Source: Paulinella micropora
Lineage: Eukaryota > Cercozoa > Imbricatea > Euglyphida
Assembly: GCA_009731375.1 (NCBI GenBank)
Contig: BJOX01000205.1
Coordinates: 441,756-473,707 of the forward strand
Direction of reading: 5' to 3'
Length of the DNA: 31,952 nucleotides
In this document: positions 28,454 through 31,952 of the stretch, in pieces
Layout: every line of letters begins with the position of its first letter
Position numbering within the stretch: position 1 is the stretch's first letter
Position numbers and translations under genes: made by a program
Notes under the pieces: model-generated
What the model was told of the DNA's origin: nothing
Seen by the model: the letters and a program-made list of their open reading frames with translations, nothing else
The model's database searches: none

Positions 28454-30221
28454 CTTCTTCTTCTTCTTCTTCTTCTTCTTCTTCTTCGTCTTCTTCTCCT
28501 CCTCCTCTTCCTCCTCCTCCATCTCCTCCTCCATCTCCTCCATCTCCTCCTCCATCTCCTCCATCTCCTCCTCGTCCTCCTCTTCCTCCATCTCCTTTTC
28601 CATCTCCTCTATCTCCTCTTCGTCCTCTTCTTCTTCCTCCTCTTCTTCTTCCTCCTCTTCCTCCTCCTCCTCCTCCTCCTCTGGTTGTTGTTGTTGTTGT
28701 TGTTGTCGTTCTTGTTCTTGTTCTTGTTCTTTTTCTTCTTCGTGTTCTTCTGCTTCTTCTTCTTCTTCTTCTTCTTCTCCCTTCTCCCCACTCCTCCTTC
28801 TTCTTCTTCCCTCCTCCTCCTCCTCCTTCTTCTTCTCACTCCTCCTTCTCCTCTCCTTCTTCTTCTTCTTCCCTCCTCCTCCTCCTCCTTCCTCCTCCTT
28901 CTCTTCTTCTTCTTCTTCTTCTTCTGCTGCTGCTGCTGCTTCTTCTCCTTCTTCTTCTTCTTCTTCTTCTTCTTCTTCTTCTTCTTCTTCGTCTTCTTCG
29001 TCTTCTTCTTCTTCTTCTTCTTCTTCTTCTTCTTCTTCTTCTTCTTCCCACCTCCTCCTCCTCCTCCTTCTTCTTCTCCTCACTCCTCCTTCTCCTCCTC
29101 CTTCTTCTTCTTCCCTCCTCCTCCTCCTCCTCCTTCCTTCCGTCCTCTCCTCCTTCCTTATTCTTCTCCTTCCTTTTTCTCCTCCTTCATTTTTCTCCTC
29201 CTTCCTTTTTCTCCTCCTTCCTTTTTCTCTCCTTCCTTTTTCTCTTCTTCCTTTGTCACTTCTTCCTTTGTCTCTTCTTCCCTTTGTCTTGTCTTCCCTT
29301 TGTCTTGTCTTCCCTTTGTCTTGTCTTCCCTTTGTCTTTTCTTCCCTTTGTCTTTTCTTCCCTTTGTCTTTTCTTCCCTTTGTCTTTTCTTCCCTTTGTC
29401 TTTTCTTCTCTTGTCTTTTCTTCCTTTTTCTTTTCTTTTCTTCCTTTTTCTTTTCTTCTTCTTCGTTCCTTCCTTCTTCTTTCTTTCTTCTTCTTTCTTC
29501 TTTCTTCTTCTTTCTTCTTCTTCTTCTTCTTCTTCTTCTTTCTTCTTCTTTCTTCTTCTTCTTTCTTCTTCTTCTTTCTTCTTCTTCTTTCTTCTTTCTT
29601 CTTCTTCTTCTTTCTTCTTCTTCTTTCTTCTTCTTCTTCTTCTTCTTCTTCTTCTACTACTTTCTTCTTCTTCTTGTTTTTTCTTCTTCTTCTTCTCCTT
29701 CTCCTCCTCCTCCTTCTCCTCCTCCTTCTCCTGCTTCTTCTTCTTCTTCTTCTTGTTCTCCTCCTCCTCCTTCTCCTCCTCCTCCTTCTCCTCTTCCTCC
29801 TCCTTCTCCTCTTCCTCCTTCTTCTCCTCTTCCTTCTCCTCTTCCTCCTCCTTCTCCTCCTCCTCCTCCTTCTCCTCCTCCTCCTCCTCCTTATCCTCCT
29901 CCTCCTCCTCCTTCTCCTCCTCCTCCTCCTCTCCTCCTCCTTCTCCTCCTTCTTCTCCTTCTGCTTCTTCTTCTTCTTCTTCTTCTTCTTCTTCTTCTTC
30001 TTCTTCTTCTCCTCCTCCTCCTCCTCCTCCTCCTCCTCCTCCTTCTTCTTCTTCTTCTTCTTCTTCTTCTTCTTCTTCTTCTTCTTCTTCTTCTTCTTCT
30101 GCTGCTGCTGCTGCTGCTTCTTCTTCTTCTTCTTCTTCTTCTTCTTCTTCTTCTCTGTACCGGATAGGAGAGCCCAGGCGTCAGCGCGGCAACCGGGGGG
30201 AATGCCCCGGCGGATGCGCCA
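19274..30221 (-). CDS. TBC-domain Rab GTPase-activating protein gene, ten exons, microsatellite introns
   Basis: TBC proteins speed GTP hydrolysis by Rab GTPases and so control membrane traffic. Coding exons on the minus strand, in transcript order: 30221-30161, 25760-25696, 23946-23870, 23278-23227, 23065-22977, 22723-22603, 22271-22206, 20235-20194, 20036-19946, 19398-19274. They total 789 nt, keep phase at all nine joins, and give 262 residues plus TGA. Landmarks: [18 protein letters not shown] (start of the domain), LAKDFPRF (arginine-finger motif, L-x-x-D-x-x-R), KLGYVQGMD (glutamine finger), [29 protein letters not shown]. The RIWD element is reduced to RTTD. All introns are GT-AG. Exons 5' of the domain are not seen and may lie beyond the window. 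The 24320 gap adds a false second copy of exon 3. Splice sites are hand-predicted. Confidence 0.87.
19411..19615. repeat. GTAT and CTAT tetranucleotide arrays in the last intron
   Basis: (TATG)n around a central block of about 20 CTAT units (19470-19550). Confidence 0.95.
19616..19925. repeat. TAGG and GATA arrays with a short inner duplication
   Basis: (TAGG)n at 19673-19710 and (GATA)n at 19764-19900. The flanking CACACGAGAACACATGAG occurs twice (about 19613 and 19723), each followed by an AGAGAGCAGA segment. Confidence 0.9.
19946..20036 (-). CDS. TBC gene exon 9
   Basis: Acceptor [38 protein letters not shown] plus one base; donor GTACAT. It is the hydrophobic helix following the E-G-x-K segment. 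Confidence 0.85.
20060..20125 (-). pseudogene. Decayed copy of TBC exon 9
   Basis: Nearly identical to the first ~60 bases of exon 9 ([16 protein letters not shown]). The acceptor CTAG has become GTGG, and the second half of the exon is missing. It lies in the intron just upstream of the intact exon. Confidence 0.75.
20126..20193. repeat. CATA array between exon 8 and the exon 9 copy
   Basis: (CATA)n. On the gene strand it is (GTAT)n and begins at the exon 8 donor. Confidence 0.9.
20194..20235 (-). CDS. TBC gene exon 8 (42 nt)
   Basis: Acceptor TTTTGGTAG, donor GTATGT that is itself the first unit of a (GTAT)n array. Fourteen codons, [14 protein letters not shown], corresponding to the R-x-W-D-x-F-L-x-E-G segment with the Trp lost. 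Confidence 0.8.
20236..21490. repeat. Mixed microsatellite block in the exon 7-8 intron
   Basis: In order: CA and CATA (20241-20400), ACGTT/ACGTC pentanucleotides (20410-20556), CATT and CATA (20557-20620), CA (20621-20660), AAACAT hexanucleotides (20660-20740), ACATT/ATGAC (20760-20810), CATA and AAACAT (20811-20915), AACAT (20925-21025), ACGT and CATA (21040-21240), CA (21295-21430) and AT (21431-21458). Confidence 0.9.
21497..21543 (-). pseudogene. Decayed copy of TBC exon 8 with extra IV codons
   Basis: Reads [14 protein letters not shown] on the minus strand. No acceptor AG precedes it. The codons after GAK (ATC GTC) match the first two codons of exon 9, so this copy may preserve an arrangement from before exons 8 and 9 were separated. 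Confidence 0.65.
21544..22040. repeat. GATA/GACA tetranucleotide array
   Basis: About 500 bp of (GATA)n with GACA, GATG and GATT variants, within the exon 7-8 intron. Confidence 0.95.
22095..22175. repeat. TG then GA dinucleotide array
   Basis: (TG)n with TTTG variants, then (GA)n. On the gene strand it lies just after exon 7. Confidence 0.9.
22206..22271 (-). CDS. TBC gene exon 7
   Basis: Acceptor AATGTCAG; 22 codons [22 protein letters not shown]; donor GTCCCC. It corresponds to the Y-x-x-[RK]-W-[LF]-x-x-x-F-S helix. Confidence 0.85.
22315..22620 (-). repeat. Minisatellite derived from the exon 6 end and its splice donor
   Basis: Five or six imperfect units of CACATGGCACAGCAGCAG/GTAACG type on the minus strand (for example around 22344, 22390, 22420, 22455, 22497 and the true donor at 22603). 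Confidence 0.6.
22480..22560 (-). pseudogene. Decayed partial copy of TBC exon 6
   Basis: Matches the exon 6 segment encoding [12 protein letters not shown] (plus strand TTTGGGCGCGAACTTGCAAA versus TTGGGCGCAAACTTCTTCAA). A three-base loss and other changes mark it as non-functional. Confidence 0.65.
22603..22723 (-). CDS. TBC gene exon 6
   Basis: Acceptor CATGTAG after (CT)n; one base, then [40 protein letters not shown]; donor CAG/GTAACG. It matches the P-x-L-x-x-H-L/M helix of TBC domains. Confidence 0.88.
22735..22796. repeat. GA then TG dinucleotide array upstream of exon 6
   Basis: (GA)n(TG)n. On the gene strand it provides a CT-rich polypyrimidine tract 10-15 bases before the exon 6 acceptor. 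Confidence 0.9.
22887..22946 (-). pseudogene. Decayed partial copy of TBC exon 5
   Basis: About 60 bases matching the 3' half of exon 5 plus its donor ([15 protein letters not shown], then GTCAAC). The 5' half and acceptor are absent. It lies one (TG)n array downstream of the intact exon. Confidence 0.75.
22977..23065 (-). CDS. TBC gene exon 5
   Basis: The acceptor ATATCAG follows (CT)n(AT)n. Reads [20 protein letters not shown], then LMERLLWDE, two bases, donor GTCAAC. The GM completes the YVQGM motif. Confidence 0.88.
23227..23278 (-). CDS. TBC gene exon 4
   Basis: Acceptor GTCTGTAG, donor GTATGT. The first G completes an Arg codon; then [17 protein letters not shown], ending in the catalytic glutamine of the Y-x-Q finger. 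Confidence 0.88.
23290..23862. repeat. CATA, CACAT, CATT and ACGT arrays in the exon 3-4 intron
   Basis: (CATA)n at 23308-23395, CATCACATA (23410-23560), ACATT (23430-23605), CATA (23605-23660), ACGT/GGTAC (23660-23770), then CATA to 23860. Confidence 0.92.
23828..24319. repeat. First copy of a 502-bp-offset exact duplication across the gap
   Basis: Matches 24330-24821 base for base at a constant offset of 502, including all microsatellite lengths checked. It ends in poly-C at the gap. Confidence 0.85.
23870..23946 (-). CDS. TBC gene exon 3 (arginine-finger region)
   Basis: Acceptor CCCTCTACGCAG preceded by a (CT)n tract; 25 codons plus two bases containing [20 protein letters not shown]; donor GTCTGT. 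The L-x-x-D-x-x-R pattern supplies the catalytic arginine. Confidence 0.85.
24320..24329. other. Scaffold gap beside poly-C
   Basis: Ten N follow about 33 C. The sequence right of the gap restarts at the equivalent of 23828, so the two contigs probably overlap and were not merged. Confidence 0.95.
24372..24448 (-). other. Second copy of TBC exon 3, probably an assembly artefact
   Basis: Identical to 23870-23946. Duplicating this exon would add a second arginine finger out of TBC order and break phase (77 nt), supporting the view that only one copy exists. Confidence 0.8.
24456..24748. repeat. GA/GAAA and ACT trinucleotide arrays
   Basis: (GA)n with GAAA blocks (24465-24578) and (ACT)n (24594-24746). 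The same pair occurs at 23961-24246 in the first copy. Confidence 0.95.
24783..24950. repeat. Poly-C/poly-G palindromic module, copy 1
   Basis: Long C runs, GGGCCCCGGGG-type palindromes, then CCGTCGACAGGGTACGTTCA, ATGGCCGGAGGTACC. The tail is the signature of the module repeated four more times in the window. Confidence 0.7.
24961..25292 (+). repeat. About 140-bp tandem units, block 1
   Basis: Units begin TGGTGGCACAAAAACC at 24961, 25099 and 25240 (lengths 138 and 141; the third is cut by the next palindromic module). The block is a diverged twin of 30971-31302 at an offset of about 6010. Confidence 0.75.
25293..25395. repeat. Palindromic module, copy 2
   Basis: GGGTACGTACAATTGCAGGG, a GGGGGGAGGGCCCCCC inverted core, then CCGTCGACAGGGTACGTTCA and a GGAGGTACCGGCA end. 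Confidence 0.75.
25404..25560 (+). repeat. 177-bp satellite unit, isolated copy
   Basis: Contains the 16-bp palindrome ACGCAAATATTTGCGT (25440-25455) and GAGTCTGGGGCTAGCCACC. Three tandem copies close the window at 31413-31928. Confidence 0.75.
25696..25760 (-). CDS. TBC gene exon 2
   Basis: Acceptor ATGTACAG, donor GTCGCC. Two bases complete the Gly codon from the previous exon; then [20 protein letters not shown] and Q. The 4.4-kb intron before it contains the GAA/TTC region. Confidence 0.75.
25770..26440. repeat. CATA, CACTA, TGCAC and AACAT arrays
   Basis: (CATA)n to 25824, CTACA/CCACT-rich pentanucleotides (25840-26030), ACTGC (26038-26120), ACTAC (26125-26165), AACAT (26166-26205), then CATA to about 26420. 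It lies in the 4.4-kb first visible intron of the TBC gene. Confidence 0.92.
26449..30155. repeat. GAA/TTC-family polypurine-polypyrimidine tract, 3.7 kb
   Basis: Pyrimidine-rich plus strand, purine-rich on the TBC gene strand. Sub-blocks include TTCTTCTTCTGG 12-mers (26930-27050), CTTGTT mixtures (27060-27380), an inverted GAA block (27419-27832), CTTCCTGTCTTTCTGT (27900-28030), TCC/ATC (28490-28620), CCTTTGTCTTTTCTTC 16-mers (29278-29410) and CTCCTC/CTGCTG patches. Open frames of up to about 1,000 codons through it are compositional. Confidence 0.97.
27383..27840. repeat. Inverted GAA block inside the TTC tract
   Basis: The strand switches at AAGAAGCTTCTTCTTC (near 27386-27402) and GTTCTTGAAGAAGAAG (27413-27428), and back at AAGAACAAGAATTCTTCTTC (near 27823-27842). 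A purine block of about 410 bp in a pyrimidine tract means large inverted-repeat arms. Confidence 0.85.
30161..30221 (-). CDS. TBC gene exon 1 visible (start of TBC domain)
   Basis: Acceptor TGTCACAG, then [17 protein letters not shown] and one base of a Gly codon; donor GTACAG. It matches the R-x-G-I-P...R...W..L opening of TBC domains. The GAA array starts six bases after the donor. Confidence 0.85.
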
Positions 30222-30257
30222 CTGTGACAGGTCATATAAACGTTATTATATTATAAA

Positions 30258-30327
30258 AATAGTAATGATAATGACAATAGTGACAAGCACAATAGTAATG
30301 ATAATGACAATAGTGACAAGCACAACT
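30258..30327 (+). repeat. 33-bp direct repeat
   Basis: AGTAATGATAATGACAATAG followed by TGACAAGCACA occurs twice at an offset of 33. Confidence 0.85.
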
Positions 30328-30845
30328 TTTACAGCCTTGGAGCAATCTCAGCCATTCATTTTGGCACTTTGTCATTACATTCGAATTTCATAATTTCAGC
30401 TATATACCTAAAAAAAAGCTCCTTATAAGCATCCAAAAACACAAAGAACCAGCCTCTAAGCCCCTCTGGCACAACTCTTAGAGCCTTGGAACATTAACCC
30501 ATTCATTATGGCACTACTTTGCCAAAATCTTCGTAATCTCTTTGCCAACTGGTTCACTACCTAGAGCGCATCCCGAGGTTGTGAAAACCAAAAAAGCAGC
30601 CTCTCAACCCTTCTGGCACAACTTTGGGAGCCTTGGAGCATTCTCAGCCATTCATTGTGGCACCGGCATATTCGCTTCGGGTACGTACAATTGCGGGGCT
30701 GGGTTCCCTGGGGCCCCCCCGGACCCCCCCTTTCCACAGTCGACAGGGTACGTTCACTTGCCGGAGGTAACCGGCATAAACTCTTCCGGCACAACTCTTA
30801 GAGCCTTGGAGCATTCTCAGCGATTCATTTTCGTGCCGGCTAATT
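30320..30845 (+). repeat. Tandem ~148-bp units (GCACAACTCTTAGAGCCTTG type), four copies
   Basis: Units anchored at about 30321, 30470, 30617 and 30790 (spacing 149, 147 and 173). The last interval is stretched by a palindromic module (copy 3, 30679-30778). Each carries CATTCATTTTGGCAC-like ends. Confidence 0.7.
30679..30778. repeat. Palindromic module, copy 3
   Basis: GGGTACGTACAATTGCGGGG to GGTAACCGGCA with a CCTGGGGCCCCCCC core. It is inserted between the third and fourth ~148-bp units. Confidence 0.75.
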
Positions 30846-30852
30846 CGCGTGG

Positions 30853-30956
30853 GGTGGGTTCAATTGCTGGGCTGGGGTTCCCGGGGGAAGGGCCCCCCGG
30901 ACCCACCCACTTCCCGTCGACAGGGTACGTTCAATTGCCGGAGGTACCAGCAGAGC
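30853..30956. repeat. Palindromic module, copy 4
   Basis: GGTGGGTTCAATTGCTGGGC through CCCGGGGGAAGGGCCCCCCGG to GGTACCAGCA; its right end matches copy 1 (CAGCAGA/GAACGCAAGTGTAAGCTC follows both). Confidence 0.75.
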
Positions 30957-30970
30957 GCAAGTGTAAGCTC

Positions 30971-31302
30971 TGGTGACACAGAAACCTAAAATCTCTGATG
31001 TTTGTGCCACCCGGCGCCAAAACTTTTGGATCTCCGAAGAGAGCTCACCGAGAGGTGTCGGGTACACCAAACATCAGCCTCAAACTCCCTCTGGTGAGCG
31101 CGAACGGCGCCTGGTGGCGCAAAAGCCTGGATTTTCTAGTTTTTACGCCACCCAGCACCACAATTTTTATACTTTCGAAGAGAGCTCAAGAAGTGTCAGA
31201 TAAACCAGATATCAGCCGCTAAATCCCTCTGGTGTGCGCAAACGGCGGCTGGTGGCAAAAAGACCTCAATTTTCTGGTTTGTGTGCCACCCGCGACAAAA
31301 AC
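30971..31302 (+). repeat. About 140-bp tandem units, block 2
   Basis: Units begin at 30971, 31112 and 31250 (lengths 141 and 138). Collinear with 24961-25292, including the flanking modules. Open frames on both strands are shared by the two blocks but have no domain. Confidence 0.75.
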
Positions 31303-31404
31303 GGGCACGCACAATTGCAGGGCTGGGGTTCCCGGGGGGAGGGCCCCCCGGACCCCCCCCTTCCCCGTCGACAGAGTACGTTCTATTGCCGGAGGTACCG
31401 GCAA
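31303..31404. repeat. Palindromic module, copy 5
   Basis: GGGCACGCACAATTGCAGGG, GGGGGGAGGGCCCCCC core, GTCGACAGAGTACGTTCTAT, end GGTACCGGCA. It is the twin of copy 2. Confidence 0.75.
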
Positions 31405-31412
31405 GTACTCCC

Positions 31413-31928
31413 CAAAAAAACAAGGAATTTCGGCATTCAGGACACTCACCTAACGCACATATTTGCGCGAATTCCAAAAAAACTATATCAGCATCAATAT
31501 CGAGTCTGGGGCTAGCCACCCTGTCAATATGAGCTCCCAACTCCTCCTGGTTCCCACAAACCATGATTTATTCCTACGAGGGTGCAGAAAATAGGCTAAA
31601 AAAGGAAATTTCGCGTTCAGGACACTCCCCTAACGCAAATATTTGCGTGAATTCCAAAGAAATTATATCAGCATCAACACCGAGTCTGGGGCTAGCTACC
31701 CTGCAAATATGAGCTACCAACTCCTTCTGGTTCACACAAACCATGATTTATTCCGACAGGGGCGCGAAAAAAAACAAGGAATTTTGGCATTCAGGACACT
31801 GCCCTAACGCAAATATTTGCGTGAATTCCAAAAAAATCATATCAGCATCAAGATCGAGTCTGGGGCTAGCCACCCTGCAAATATGAGCTCCCAACTCCTC
31901 CTCGTTCCCAAAAACAATGATTTATTCG
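31413..31928 (+). repeat. 177-bp satellite, three tandem units
   Basis: GGACACT anchors at 31439, 31620 and 31794. Units two and three keep the exact palindrome ACGCAAATATTTGCGT (31633-31648 and 31807-31822); unit one has a diverged form. GAGTCTGGGGCTAGC and ATGAGCTCCCAACTCCT are conserved. Confidence 0.8.
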
Positions 31929-31952
31929 GTGCGAAATTGCTGGTGGGGTGGG

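Noticed and set aside
26419-30393. Open frames up to about 1,000 codons of Leu, Ser, Phe, Pro or Arg, Lys, Glu runs
   Set aside because: TTC/GAA trinucleotide tracts have no stop codons in most frames. Frames on both strands and all registers are equally open.
30542-31564. Open frames shared by both copies of the composite repeat
   Set aside because: They cross tandem units and palindromic modules, occur on both strands, and have no conserved start or domain.

Overview
This window reads as nuclear DNA of a eukaryotic microbe, probably an alga or a protist of algal descent. The evidence is GT-AG introns, very high microsatellite content, two 10-base scaffold gaps beside homopolymers, an endogenous virus-like element, and a YbeD/DUF493 exon of bacterial ancestry. 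I cannot name the species. All calls were made by reading the sequence; no search or alignment was run.

Layout. (1) Positions 1 to about 5300 are AT-rich, compact and mostly minus-strand: the right-hand part of a polinton-like virus/Maverick-type element. It holds the C-terminus of a possible virion protein, two related small proteins with an ExoX-C-like domain, a broken protein-primed family B DNA polymerase, a small basic protein, a small orphan and a zinc-finger protein. Hairpins follow gene ends, and a candidate terminus lies near 5300. (2) 5.3-9.7 kb is host DNA dominated by CATA and CT arrays, with a short repeat whose copies end in CATA tails. (3) 9.7-10.2 kb carries a plus-strand last exon of a DUF493/YbeD-like gene. 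(4) 11.2-16.2 kb carries a minus-strand Gag-like gene: an 839-codon RNA-binding-type protein (CCCH finger, RGG box) followed in the same frame by a second 209-codon reading frame. Only a TGA CGG separates them, which is a known leaky-stop context. No polymerase is visible. (5) 17-19 kb is non-coding, with a decayed tRNA-like sequence and microsatellites.

(6) The main discovery is at 19.27-30.22 kb. What looks like an 11-kb microsatellite desert is a minus-strand TBC-domain (Rab GTPase-activating protein) gene. Ten small exons (42-125 nt, 789 nt together) join in perfect phase through GT-AG introns to give 262 residues ending at a TGA. They contain the N-terminal R-x-GIP motif, the arginine-finger region (LxxDxxR), the glutamine finger (YVQGM) and the later TBC helices. 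The introns are almost wholly simple repeats: GAA/TTC (3.7 kb), GATA, CATA, CA, CT, ACT and ACGTT. Nearly every splice site touches an array. Four exons have partial decayed copies in neighbouring introns.

(7) 24.8-25.6 kb and 30.3-31.95 kb share a complex repeat family: GC-rich palindromic modules, ~140-bp tandem units, a ~177-bp satellite with a 16-bp palindrome, and ~148-bp units. A 502-bp exact duplication across the gap at 24320 is most likely an assembly artefact.
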